A stretch of DNA of 45,766 nt from Frigidibacter oleivorans. GTDB lineage: Bacteria; Pseudomonadota; Alphaproteobacteria; Rhodobacterales; Rhodobacteraceae. Where the stretch lies: the NCBI RefSeq assembly GCF_003993775.1, contig NZ_RJRZ01000024.1:1-45766 (forward strand), given 5' to 3'. Below the pieces are notes generated by a model. That model worked only from the letters and a program-made list of their open reading frames with translations, did not search any database and was not told the origin of the DNA. The translations under genes were made by a program, and so were the position numbers. Of the stretch, positions 29,180 through 37,289 are shown in pieces. Numbering within the stretch: position 1 is the stretch's first letter; each line of letters begins with the position of its first letter.

Positions 29180-30184
29180 ATGACCCAGACCCGCCGCTCC
29201 CTGATCCGCGCCGGCCTCGCCGCCGGCCTCGCCCTTGCCTCGCCCGCCGTCCTGCGGGCGCAGGACCGCTTCGCCGCCGCCCGCGACCGCGCGCGCGGCA
29301 TGACGCAGCTGCACAGCCTGTGCATCGCCGCAGGCGGCGAGACGGTGCTGGCCGAGGCCTTCCGCGGCCCGGCGCCCGACCGGGCGGTGAATGTGAAATC
29401 GGTGTCGAAGACGCTCGTCGCCTCGCTGACCGGGGCAGTGATCGGGGCGGGCGCGCTGCCGGGCGTAGGCGCGACGCTGGGCGAGGTGGCGCCCGGGCTG
29501 ATCCCGCGGGACGCCGACCCGCGCGTGGCCGGGATCACGGTGGCCGACCTTCTGACCATGCAGGCGGGGCTGGAACGGACCTCGGGCGCGAATTACGGCG
29601 CCTGGGTCAGCAGCCGGGACTGGGTGGCCGATGCGCTGTCGCGGCCGATGCTGCGCGATCCGGGGACCGGGATGCTCTATTCCACCGGCAGCTATCACGT
29701 CCTCGGCGCGGTTCTGGCCGAGGCGACCGGGGACAGCCTGCTGACGCTGGCCCGCCGTCATCTGGGCGAACCGCTGGGGCTCCGCATCGACGGCTGGACC
29801 CGCGATCCGCAGGGCCGCTACATGGGCGGCAACAACATGGCGCTGTCGCCCCTGGGGATGCTGGCCTTCGGCGAGGCCTGGCGGCGGGGCGGGACCGCGC
29901 CCGAGGGGCGGCTGGTGCCCGAGGACTGGGTGACGGCCGCCTGGACCCCGCGCACGCGGTCGGTCTTTTCCGGCGACGACTATGGCTATGGCTGGTTCCT
30001 GTTCGACGCGGGCGGCGCGCGCGTCGCCTATGCGCGCGGCTATGGCGGCCAGATGATCTATGTGGTGCCGGAGCGGGGGCTGACCGTGGCCGTCACCTCG
30101 GATGACAGCCTGCCCGCCCGCTCCGAGGGTCATGCCGGCGACCTGAAGCGGCTGCTGACCGAAACGATCCTGACGGCCGTCTGA
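29180..30184 (+). CDS. Exported serine hydrolase (beta-lactamase/class C fold)
   Basis: A 334-residue protein of the beta-lactamase-related serine hydrolase family. The N-terminus MTQTRRSLIRAGLAAGLALA is a twin-arginine type signal peptide. The nucleophile motif is SVSK (KSVSKTLVA), the second motif YST (LYSTGSYHV) takes the place of Tyr-x-Asn, and a GYGGQ near residue 290 is in the position of the KTG/HTG strand. Family members include esterases, peptidases and 6-aminohexanoate-dimer hydrolase; NNMALSPLGMLAFG and DYGYGWFLF are common in the latter type. The substrate is unknown. I do not regard it as a resistance enzyme on this evidence. Confidence 0.82.
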   Translation: MTQTRRSLIRAGLAAGLALASPAVLRAQDRFAAARDRARGMTQLHSLCIAAGGETVLAEAFRGPAPDRAVNVKSVSKTLVASLTGAVIGAGALPGVGATLGEVAPGLIPRDADPRVAGITVADLLTMQAGLERTSGANYGAWVSSRDWVADALSRPMLRDPGTGMLYSTGSYHVLGAVLAEATGDSLLTLARRHLGEPLGLRIDGWTRDPQGRYMGGNNMALSPLGMLAFGEAWRRGGTAPEGRLVPEDWVTAAWTPRTRSVFSGDDYGYGWFLFDAGGARVAYARGYGGQMIYVVPERGLTVAVTSDDSLPARSEGHAGDLKRLLTETILTAV

Positions 30185-30284
30185 CCCTTGCAGCCCGGGG
30201 CGATCCGACGCCGGCCTTCCCCCGGCCGCGCCGCTGTGACAGTCTGCCCGGCGACGGCGGCCCGCCGCCCTTCCGGGATGACCC

Positions 30285-31148
30285 ATGACCCTTGCCCGTT
30301 TCACGGCCTCCGACGGCGTGACCCTCGCCTATGACGATCGGGGCGATGGCCCGCCGCTGGTCTGCCTTGCCGGGCTGACCCGCAACATGGGCGATTTCGA
30401 ATCCGTGCTCGGTCCGCTGGGCGCGCGCTGCCGGCTGATCCGGCCCGACTATCGCGGGCGCGGCCTGTCGGACCGGGCGGACTGGTCCGGCTATACGCTG
30501 GCGCGCGAGGGGCAGGACCTGCTGGAGCTGCTGGACCATCTGGACCTGCCCCGCGCGGCGATCCTCGGCACCTCGCGCGGGGGGATGGTCGCGCTGGACC
30601 TGGCGCCCCGGCATCGCCACCGGCTGACCGGAGTGATCCTGAACGACATCGGCCCGGTGATCGAGGATGCGGGGCTGGGGCCGATCTTCGACTATCTGGG
30701 CCGCGCGCCGGTCTGGCCGACGCTGGAGGCGGCGGGCGAAGGGCTGGCGCAGGTCATGGCCGGCGCCTTTCCCGGGGTGACGGCGGCAGAGTGGCGGGCG
30801 CGGGCCGCGCATTGGTATGACGAGGGGCCGCAGGGACTGTCGCTGCGCTATGACCCTTCGCTGCGCGAGGCGTTCCTCGCCATGGCCGAGGGCGGCCGCC
30901 TGCCACCGATGTGGGAGGGGTTCGCGGCCCTGGCGGGCCTGCCGGTGGGCGTGATCCGGGGGGCCAATTCCGGCCTTCTGTCGCGCGAGACGGTGGCCGA
31001 GATGGCGCGCCGCCACCCGGGGCTGGTGGCGGCCGAGGTGCCGGATCGCGGCCATGTCCCCTTCCTCGACGAACCCGAGGCGCTGGCCGCGATCCATGCG
31101 GTGCTCGACCTCATCGACCGGCAGCAGACAGAAGGACGGACCGCATGA
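30285..31148 (+). CDS. Alpha/beta hydrolase
   Basis: A 287-residue alpha/beta hydrolase. The oxyanion strand is CLAGLTRN, followed by RPDYRGRGLSD; the nucleophile elbow GTSRGG places Ser97, and VPDRGHVPFLDEP carries the C-terminal His. Arg after the nucleophile and PDYRGRG are seen in several ester or C-C bond hydrolases; the substrate cannot be read. Its stop overlaps the start of the dehydratase gene (ATGA at 31145-31148), so it is the first gene of a four-gene operon. Confidence 0.8.
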   Translation: MTLARFTASDGVTLAYDDRGDGPPLVCLAGLTRNMGDFESVLGPLGARCRLIRPDYRGRGLSDRADWSGYTLAREGQDLLELLDHLDLPRAAILGTSRGGMVALDLAPRHRHRLTGVILNDIGPVIEDAGLGPIFDYLGRAPVWPTLEAAGEGLAQVMAGAFPGVTAAEWRARAAHWYDEGPQGLSLRYDPSLREAFLAMAEGGRLPPMWEGFAALAGLPVGVIRGANSGLLSRETVAEMARRHPGLVAAEVPDRGHVPFLDEPEALAAIHAVLDLIDRQQTEGRTA

Positions 31149-32131
31149 CCGACATCGCCGCCATCGAGGCCGCCGCCACGCGCCTGACGGGCCATATCCG
31201 CCGCACGCCGCTGCTGTCCTCGCCCTTCCTCGACGCGCTGGCGGGGCGGCGGGTGCTGGTGAAGGCCGAATGCCTGCAGCACACCGGCAGCTTCAAGGCC
31301 CGCGGCGGCTGGTCGGCCGTCTCGGCCCTGCCGGCGGCGGACCGCGCGCGGGGGGTGATCGCCTTCTCGTCCGGCAATCATGCGCAGGGGGTGGCGGCGG
31401 CGGCGCGGGCCTTCGGCTGCCCGGCGGTGATCGTGATGCCCGCCGATGCGCCGAAGCTGAAGATCGACAATACCCGCGCGCTCGGGGCCGAGGTGGTGCT
31501 GTACGACCGGGCGGGGGGCGAGAACCGCGAGGACATCGGCGCCGCGCTGGCCGAGGCGCGCGGCCTGACCCTGATCCGCCCCTATGACGAGCCGCTGGTG
31601 ATCGCGGGGCAAGGCACCTGCGGGCTGGAACTGGCCGAACAGGCGGCAGAGGCAGGGGTGGCACAGGCCGATGTGCTGGTCTGCTGCGGCGGCGGCGGGC
31701 TGAGCGCGGGCGTGGCGCTGGCGCTGGAGTCGCGGGCGCCGGGCCTGCGGGTGCGCCCGGTGGAGCCGGCGGGCTTCGACGATGTGGCCCGGTCGCTGGC
31801 GGCCGGGGAACGGCTGTCCAACACCGCGCCCTCGGGTTCGATCTGCGATGCCATCGTCACCCCCAGCCCGGGCGAGATCACCTTTCCGATCCTGCGGCGC
31901 CTGTGCGGCCCGGGTCTGGTGGTCACGGATGACGAGGCGCTGCGGGCCATGGCCGCGGCCTTTGCCCGGCTGAAGATCGTGCTGGAACCGGGCGGCGCGG
32001 TGTCGCTGGCCGCGGCGCTGTTCCGGCCGGACGAGATCGCGGGCGATACCGTGATCTGCGTGGCCTCGGGCGGGAACGCGGATGGCGCGACCTTCGCCGG
32101 CGCGCTGACCCGGTTCGGCACCGGGGATTGA
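31145..32131 (+). CDS. PLP-dependent threonine/serine dehydratase family protein
   Basis: A 328-residue fold-type II PLP enzyme. Lys51 in HTGSFKARG binds PLP, SSGNHAQGVA holds the substrate carboxylate and CGGGGLSAG the phosphate. It has the length of a catabolic threonine dehydratase or serine racemase, with no regulatory ACT domain. It would deaminate a hydroxyamino acid to a 2-oxo acid; because it is translationally coupled to hydrolase genes on both sides, its true substrate may be a less common hydroxyamino acid (inference). Confidence 0.83.
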   Translation: MTDIAAIEAAATRLTGHIRRTPLLSSPFLDALAGRRVLVKAECLQHTGSFKARGGWSAVSALPAADRARGVIAFSSGNHAQGVAAAARAFGCPAVIVMPADAPKLKIDNTRALGAEVVLYDRAGGENREDIGAALAEARGLTLIRPYDEPLVIAGQGTCGLELAEQAAEAGVAQADVLVCCGGGGLSAGVALALESRAPGLRVRPVEPAGFDDVARSLAAGERLSNTAPSGSICDAIVTPSPGEITFPILRRLCGPGLVVTDDEALRAMAAAFARLKIVLEPGGAVSLAAALFRPDEIAGDTVICVASGGNADGATFAGALTRFGTGD

Positions 32132-32133
32132 CC

Positions 32134-32922
32134 ATGCCCTTCCTGCCGCTCGGCGATGTGGTTCTGCACTGGCAGCAGTCGGGTCCGGCGGACGGGCCGC
32201 CGGTCCTGCTGATCCATGCGCTCGGCAGCGACCTGCGGCTGTTCGATGCGGTGGTGCCGCTGCTGCCGGCGGGCGCACGCATCGTCCGCTTCGACCTGCG
32301 CGGGCACGGCGCCAGCAGCCTGCCGCCCGGCCCCGCGGCGATGGGGGCGCTGATCCGCGATGCCGAACGGCTGATGGAGGGTCTGGGCCTGACCGGCGCG
32401 GTGGTGGCAGGCGTCTCGGTCGGCGGGATGATCGCGCAGGGGCTGGCGGTGAAGCGGCTGGATCTGGTGCGGGGGCTGGTGCTGTCGAACACGGCGGTGA
32501 AGATCGCCACCCCCGCGATCTGGGACGAGCGCATCGCCGCCGTCCGCGCCGGCGGCATGGCGGCGATCGCGGCGGCCACCATCGACCGCTGGTTCGCCCG
32601 CGCCCGCCGCGCGGGACCCGAGGCGCAGCTGTGGCAGGACCGGCTGGAGGCCTGCACGGTCGAGGGATATGCCGCTGTCGCCGCCGCCATCGCGGGCACC
32701 GATTTCCTGACGCCGACCTCGGGCCTGCGGCTGCCGGCGCTGGTGATCGCGGGCGGGCATGACGGATCGACTCCGCCCGATCTGGTGCGGGAACTGGCCG
32801 ATTTGATCCCCGGCGCGCGCTTCGCCCTGATCCGCGGCGCCGGCCATGTGCCGCCGGTGGACGAGCCCGGTGCCTGGGCCGCCGAGGTGACGGGCTTCCT
32901 GCGGGCCATCGGCCATGTCTGA
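32134..32922 (+). CDS. Alpha/beta hydrolase, 3-oxoadipate enol-lactonase-like
   Basis: A 262-residue alpha/beta hydrolase resembling the PcaD encoded at 4569-5348. Shared parts include ALGSDLRLFDAVVPLLP, IVRFDLRGHG, GVSVGGMIAQGLA with Ser95, and GAGHVPPVDEP with the His. It could be a second enol-lactonase or a paralogue acting on another lactone or ester. I start at ATG 32134, three bases after the dehydratase stop; TTG at 32128 would overlap that stop. Its end overlaps the next gene by eight bases. Confidence 0.78.
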   Translation: MPFLPLGDVVLHWQQSGPADGPPVLLIHALGSDLRLFDAVVPLLPAGARIVRFDLRGHGASSLPPGPAAMGALIRDAERLMEGLGLTGAVVAGVSVGGMIAQGLAVKRLDLVRGLVLSNTAVKIATPAIWDERIAAVRAGGMAAIAAATIDRWFARARRAGPEAQLWQDRLEACTVEGYAAVAAAIAGTDFLTPTSGLRLPALVIAGGHDGSTPPDLVRELADLIPGARFALIRGAGHVPPVDEPGAWAAEVTGFLRAIGHV

Positions 32923-33637
32923 GCGGCGGCCGGTCGTCCTGGTCCACGGGGCCTGGTGCACCGCGGCGGCCTGGGGCGAGGTGCCGGTCCTGCTGCGCGC
33001 GCTCGGCCACCCGGTCGAGGTGCCGGACCTGCCCGGGCGCGGCGGCGATGCCACACCCCTGGCCGAGGTGACGCTGGACCTTGCGGCCGGGCGGGTGGCG
33101 GCGCTGCTGCGGCAGGGGCCGCCCGCGCTGCTGGTCGGGCATTCGCTGGGCGGCATGGTCATCGCCGCGGCGGCGGAACGGGCGCCCGAGCATGTGCACC
33201 GTCTGGCCTTCCTCTGCGCCTTCCTGCCCCGCGACGGCGACAGCGTCGCCAGCCTGATGGTCCGGCAGCCCGACACGATCCGCCCCGCGATCCGCCGCGA
33301 TGCCCCGGGCAGCACCCGGCTCGACCCAGGGCAGGCGCTGCCGCTGCTGGCGCAGGACGCGGACGCGGCGGCGCAGCGGGTGCTGGCGGCCGGGCTGGTG
33401 GCGGAATCGAACCGGCTGCAGACGGACCCGGCCCGGCTGACGCCCGCGGGGTTCGGCCGGCTGCCGCGCGCCTATCTGCTGTGCGAGGCGGACCGCACCA
33501 TCACCCCGGACCTGCAGCGCGACATGCTGGCGGCCAGCCCCTGCGACCCGGTGCTGACGCTGCCGGCAGACCATTTCCCGCAGCTGTCGATGCCCGACCG
33601 GCTGGCCCGGCATCTGGCCGATCTCGCCACGCTCTGA
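32915..33637 (+). CDS. Alpha/beta hydrolase, EstC/salicylate esterase-like
   Basis: A 240-residue alpha/beta hydrolase of the group that includes EstC and plant methyl-ester and hydroxynitrile lyase-like enzymes. VLVHGAWCTAAAWGEV at the N-terminus and GHSLGGMVIA with Ser77 are characteristic; LPADHFPQLSMPD carries the C-terminal His. It overlaps the previous gene by eight bases and closes the four-gene operon that begins at 30285. Substrate unknown, probably a small ester or amide. Confidence 0.78.
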   Translation: MSERRPVVLVHGAWCTAAAWGEVPVLLRALGHPVEVPDLPGRGGDATPLAEVTLDLAAGRVAALLRQGPPALLVGHSLGGMVIAAAAERAPEHVHRLAFLCAFLPRDGDSVASLMVRQPDTIRPAIRRDAPGSTRLDPGQALPLLAQDADAAAQRVLAAGLVAESNRLQTDPARLTPAGFGRLPRAYLLCEADRTITPDLQRDMLAASPCDPVLTLPADHFPQLSMPDRLARHLADLATL

Positions 33638-33760
33638 TCCCGGCATTTCGCCGCGCCGCGCCGGCAGAACGCCGCGCGGGCTTTGACCTTTGGCGCATCT
33701 GCGGGTTCAACGGGCCGTCCGCCCCGGGACCGCCCCCGGGACCGCCCGCAGGATCGCCAG
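33638..33760. other. Leader of MFS gene with short tandem repeat
   Basis: The 123-base gap has no gene. Just upstream of the MFS start, CCCCGGGACCGC occurs twice in tandem (33722-33747), with a third partial unit. The first in-frame codons before ATG 33761 translate this repeat as RDRPRDRPQD, which argues against the longer frame being the real N-terminus. Confidence 0.45.
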
Positions 33761-34975
33761 ATGCAGAACCGCCTCGCCCTGACCTTCATCCTCGGCACCG
33801 TCGCCATCGACAGCATCGGCATCGGCCTGATCTTTCCGGTGATGCCCGACCTTCTGGCCGAGGTGACGGGCGGCACGCTCGCCACCGCCGCGATCTGGAG
33901 CGGCGTGCTCGCCACCGCCTATGCGGCGATGCAGTTCCTGTTCGGCCCTCTGGTCGGCAGCCTGTCCGACCGCTTCGGCCGCCGCCCGATCCTGCTGTCG
34001 GCGCTGGCGGTGATGACGGTGGATTACCTGCTGATGGCGGTGGCGCCGACGGTCTGGCTGCTGCTGCTCGGCCGCACGGTCGCGGGCGTCACCGCGGCCA
34101 CCCATGCCGCCGCCTCTGCCGCGCTGGCCGACATTTCCGAAGGCGACGAGCGGGCGCGCTATTTCGGCTGGATCGGCGCGGCCTTCGGCGTGGGTTTCGT
34201 TGCCGGGCCGCTGATCGGCGGGCTGCTCGCCACCATCGACAGCCGCGCGCCCTTCTGGGCGGCGGCGGGGCTGGCGGCGCTGAACCTCTGCCTCGGCTGG
34301 GCGGTGCTGCCGGAAACCGTCACCGACGCGATCCGCCGGCCCTTCCGCTGGGCCAATGCCAATCCGCTGGCCGCCTTCCGCACCATGGGGTCGCTGCCCG
34401 GGATCGGGCGGCTGCTGGCGGTGCTGTTCGCCTATTCGGTGGCCTTCCACGTCTATCCGGTGATCTGGTCCTTCTACGGCAAGGCCCGCTTCGGCTGGGA
34501 TGCCTGGATGGTGGGCCTGTCGCTGGCCGCCTTCGGGCTGTGCATCGCCGGGGTGCAGGCCGGGCTGGTGGGGCCGGCGCTGCGCCGGCTCGGCGGGCGG
34601 GGCGCGATCTTCTGGGGGATGGTCGCCGAGTTCCTGACCTTCCTCTTCTACGGGTTCGTCACCTCGGGAACACTGGCGCTGGCCTTCACCCCGCTCGCGG
34701 CGCTTGGCGGCATCGTCATGCCGGCGCTGCAGGGCGAGATGTCGAAGGCCACCCCCGCCGATCGGCAGGGGCAGTTGCAGGGGGTGCTGGCCAGCCTCAA
34801 CGCCGCGGCGATGATCGTCTCGCCGCTGCTGATGACCCCGGTCTTCGGCCTGTTCACCCGGCCCGGCGCCGCGATCCATGCGCCGGGGGCGCCCTTCCTA
34901 GTCGCGGCGCTGTTGTCCGGGTTGTGCCTGATCCTGCTGGCGGCAGGTCGCGAACGGGCCGTTCCTGCCGCCTGA
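33761..34975 (+). CDS. MFS transporter, TetA/DHA1 (TCR) type
   Basis: A 404-residue major facilitator with about 12 membrane helices. Motif A is LVGSLSDRFGRRPILL after helix 2, and DSIGIGLIFPVMPDLL in helix 1 is typical of the TetA-like DHA1 group; GAAFGVGFVAGPLIGGLL is motif C of drug/H+ antiporters. It is probably a proton-driven exporter. TetA-like sequence does not by itself show tetracycline resistance; many chromosomal homologues have other substrates. ATG 33761 has AGGA about nine bases before. Confidence 0.82.
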   Translation: MQNRLALTFILGTVAIDSIGIGLIFPVMPDLLAEVTGGTLATAAIWSGVLATAYAAMQFLFGPLVGSLSDRFGRRPILLSALAVMTVDYLLMAVAPTVWLLLLGRTVAGVTAATHAAASAALADISEGDERARYFGWIGAAFGVGFVAGPLIGGLLATIDSRAPFWAAAGLAALNLCLGWAVLPETVTDAIRRPFRWANANPLAAFRTMGSLPGIGRLLAVLFAYSVAFHVYPVIWSFYGKARFGWDAWMVGLSLAAFGLCIAGVQAGLVGPALRRLGGRGAIFWGMVAEFLTFLFYGFVTSGTLALAFTPLAALGGIVMPALQGEMSKATPADRQGQLQGVLASLNAAAMIVSPLLMTPVFGLFTRPGAAIHAPGAPFLVAALLSGLCLILLAAGRERAVPAA

Positions 34976-35058
34976 GCGGTTGGCCTTCGTCCCGCGCGCC
35001 CCTATCGTCGGGGCCATGCGGGGGGCAGCCGGCCCGCCGCGGCCAGCCGGAGACGCCC

Positions 35059-36315
35059 ATGATCCTGAAGGACCTCGAGATCTTCATCGTCGAACCGCCC
35101 GCGCCGGGCTGGGGCGGCCGCTACTGGATCTTTCCGAAGATCACCACCGCCGACGGCATCGTCGGCTATGGCGAATGCTATGCCTCGACCGTGGGTCCGC
35201 AGGCGATGGCCGCGGTGATCGAGGACGTGTTCCTGCGCCACATGCAGGGCGAGGCGGCGGAGAATGTCGAGCTGATGTTCCGCCGCGCCTATTCCTCGGG
35301 CTTCACCCAGCGGCCCGATCCCACGGTGATGGGCGCCTTCTCGGGGCTGGAGATCGCCTGCTGGGACATCCTCGGCAAGATCCGCAACCGGCCGGTCTGG
35401 GCGCTGCTCGGCGGGCTGATGAACCCGAGGCTGCGCAGCTATACCTATCTCTATCCGCGGCCCGAGGATGACCCGGTCCGCTTCTGGGTCGATCCCGACA
35501 TGACGGCGGCGGCGGCGGCCCGGGCGGTGGACCAAGGCTTCACCGCGGTGAAGTTCGACCCCGCCGGACCCTACACGATCCGCGGCGGCCATGACCCGGC
35601 GCAAAGCGACATCACCCGCTCGGTCGCGTTCTGCGACCGCATCCGGCAGGCGGTGGGCGACCGGGCGGACCTGCTGTTCGGCACCCACGGGCAGTTTACC
35701 GTCGCGGGCGCGATCCGGATGGGCCAAGCTCTCGAACCCTTCGGGCCGCTCTGGTACGAAGAGCCGATTCCGCCCGATGCGACGCTCGATCTGGCCGAGG
35801 TGGCGCGCGCGGTGCGCATTCCCGTCGCCACCGGCGAACGGCTGACGACGAAGATGGAATTCGCGGCCGTGCTGCGGGCGGGCGCGGCGCGGATCCTGCA
35901 GCCGGCGCTCGGGCGGGCGGGCGGCATCCTCGAGGGCCGCAAGATCGCCGCCATCGCCGAGGCCTTCACCGCCCAGGTGGCGCCGCATCTGTATGCCGGG
36001 CCGGTGGAATGGGCGGCGAACCTGCATCTGGCCGCCTCGATCCCCAACCTGCTGATGGTGGAGACGATCGAGACGGGCGGTGCCTTCCACATGGCGCTGA
36101 CCGGCCACCGGCTGCGATGGGAGGCGGGCTATGTCGAGGCACCCCAGGGGCCGGGACTGGGCATCGACTTCGACGAGGCGCTGGCGCGCGCGCATCCCTA
36201 TTCCGGCCGGCGCCTGCATCTGGAGATGCAGGAAGCGCCCTGCGACTATGGCCGCCCGAATGTGTTCGAAGGGGGCGCTCCCCGAGATGTGAACGACGGA
36301 AGCCCTTCTCCGTGA
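35059..36315 (+). CDS. Mandelate racemase/muconate lactonizing family protein (enolase superfamily)
   Basis: A 418-residue enolase-superfamily protein. The capping domain covers residues 1-125 and the barrel the rest. Glu234 (WYEEP) and Glu260 (ATGERL) are normal metal ligands, Lys165 lies in AVKFDPAG and His310 in VAPHLYAGP. But the first metal ligand, usually Asp, is Gly208 (FGTHGQF), and the Asp that pairs with the barrel His is Ala283 (QPALGRAGG). His210 lies in the altered loop. It is probably a sugar-acid dehydratase or a derivative with changed chemistry; I cannot name the substrate. It stands alone behind the MFS gene. Confidence 0.8.
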   Translation: MILKDLEIFIVEPPAPGWGGRYWIFPKITTADGIVGYGECYASTVGPQAMAAVIEDVFLRHMQGEAAENVELMFRRAYSSGFTQRPDPTVMGAFSGLEIACWDILGKIRNRPVWALLGGLMNPRLRSYTYLYPRPEDDPVRFWVDPDMTAAAAARAVDQGFTAVKFDPAGPYTIRGGHDPAQSDITRSVAFCDRIRQAVGDRADLLFGTHGQFTVAGAIRMGQALEPFGPLWYEEPIPPDATLDLAEVARAVRIPVATGERLTTKMEFAAVLRAGAARILQPALGRAGGILEGRKIAAIAEAFTAQVAPHLYAGPVEWAANLHLAASIPNLLMVETIETGGAFHMALTGHRLRWEAGYVEAPQGPGLGIDFDEALARAHPYSGRRLHLEMQEAPCDYGRPNVFEGGAPRDVNDGSPSP

Positions 36316-36358
36316 TCGGAATTCCGGCGCGACGCGGCGTCACGTTACAGTCCTGAAA

Positions 36359-36414
36359 CCGGCCGCGAGGCCGGGGGCGCGGCAATCCGCACAGGCGGGG
36401 GGATTGCCGCGCCC
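36359..36414 (+). terminator. Two tandem hairpins after the enolase-family gene
   Basis: CCGGCC (36359-36364) pairs with GGCCGG (36369-36374) around a GCGA tetraloop of the GNRA class. Immediately after, GGGCGCGGCAATCC (36375-36388) pairs perfectly over 14 bases with GGATTGCCGCGCCC (36401-36414). No T run follows, so it may be a terminator of the alphaproteobacterial kind, a structured leader of the next gene, or a small RNA. Confidence 0.5.
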
Positions 36415-36524
36415 GGGCCATTCCGCCGGGGAACGGCCGCACCTAGGTCTTCGTTCGCAACCCGCACCGCGACCGACCGGAACCGCGGCCCGGCAGGTGC
36501 ACCACGGAACGAAGGACAAAAGAC

Positions 36525-37226
36525 ATGAGCAGCTTCCCCAAGACCATTCTCGCCGCCCTCGCCGGCAGCGCCGCCCTTGCCGGTGCCGCCACCGCCGGCG
36601 GCTATGTCGAGCCGGTGATGGAGCCCGCGCCCGTCGTCGTGGCCGAACCGGTCGCCCTGCCGGGCAACTGGGCCGGCGGCTATACCGGGGTGTTCCTCGG
36701 CTATGGCATGGACAGCGCCGAATTCGGCGATGACGCGGGGCAGGATTTCGACGATGACGCCGAACTCGACGGCGTGATCGGCGGCCTGACCGGCGGCTGG
36801 AACTTCCAGTCGGGCAACTGGGTCTACGGTGTCGAGGCGGACATCGCCGCGATGGACCAGTCGGACAGCATCGAGGACAGCCTGACCGGCGACGAGTACA
36901 GCGCCGACCTCAACTGGATGGCCACCCTGCGCGGCCGCGTCGGCTATGACATGGGCAACTGGATGCCCTATGCCACCGCCGGTGTTGCCGCCGTGGGCGC
37001 CGAATACGACGTCGACACCGCTGCGGGCAGCGAGGACGACGACAACACCATGACCGGCTACACGGTCGGCCTGGGCGCCGAATACGCGCTGTCGGAGCAG
37101 TGGTCGATGAAGGGCGAATACCTCTACACCGAACTCGAGGGCCGCTTCCAGCGCGATGCCGCGCCGTCGAGCGACGTGGACCACGAGATGCATCAGGTCC
37201 GCGTCGGGCTCAACTATCGCTTCTGA
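36525..37226 (+). CDS. Outer membrane beta-barrel protein (Omp25/porin-like)
   Basis: A 233-residue protein with a signal peptide (MSSFPKTILAALAGSAALAG, cleaved near ATA-GGY). The mature part alternates beta-strands and short turns and ends in VRVGLNYRF, with the C-terminal Phe needed for barrel insertion. GGWNFQSGNWVYGVEADI and LRGRVGYDMGNWMPYATAG are typical of the eight-stranded Omp25/Omp31 family of alphaproteobacteria. Surface loops are very acidic (DDAGQDFDDDAELD and AGSEDDDNT), which is unusual in degree. Function is probably structural. A strong inverted repeat follows the gene. Confidence 0.85.
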   Translation: MSSFPKTILAALAGSAALAGAATAGGYVEPVMEPAPVVVAEPVALPGNWAGGYTGVFLGYGMDSAEFGDDAGQDFDDDAELDGVIGGLTGGWNFQSGNWVYGVEADIAAMDQSDSIEDSLTGDEYSADLNWMATLRGRVGYDMGNWMPYATAGVAAVGAEYDVDTAAGSEDDDNTMTGYTVGLGAEYALSEQWSMKGEYLYTELEGRFQRDAAPSSDVDHEMHQVRVGLNYRF

Positions 37227-37254
37227 CCCGCATCCCCCAAGGACGTCAGAGGCG

Positions 37255-37284
37255 GAACGGCGGCAGCGCAGGCTGCCGCCGTTC
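37255..37284. terminator. Bidirectional terminator-like hairpin
   Basis: GAACGGCGGCAGC (37255-37267) pairs perfectly with GCTGCCGCCGTTC (37272-37284) around GCAG. The 13-base stem lies between the converging outer membrane protein and lipoprotein genes, a natural place for a shared terminator. There is no T run on either side. Confidence 0.65.
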
Positions 37285-37289
37285 ACATG

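Noticed and set aside
29180-30184. Beta-lactamase resistance gene
   Set aside because: The SxxK serine hydrolase fold is shared with many esterases and peptidases, and Tyr-Ser-Thr replaces the Tyr-x-Asn motif of class C beta-lactamases.
30848-33646. A minus-strand open frame of over 900 codons opposite the hydrolase operon
   Set aside because: Antisense to four overlapping genes with clear motifs; low-complexity product.
33761-34975. Acquired tetracycline resistance gene
   Set aside because: It is only TetA-like in family; it has local GC content, no mobile elements nearby and no linked tetR-type regulator.
32956-35058. A plus-strand frame that runs open into the enolase-family gene and would fuse it to upstream sequence
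   Set aside because: The upstream part is an alternative frame of the EstC-like and MFS genes. The family N-terminus begins at ATG 35059.
36345-37286. A minus-strand open frame opposite the outer membrane protein gene
   Set aside because: The sense gene has a signal peptide and a C-terminal Phe barrel signature; the antisense frame has neither start signal nor family features.
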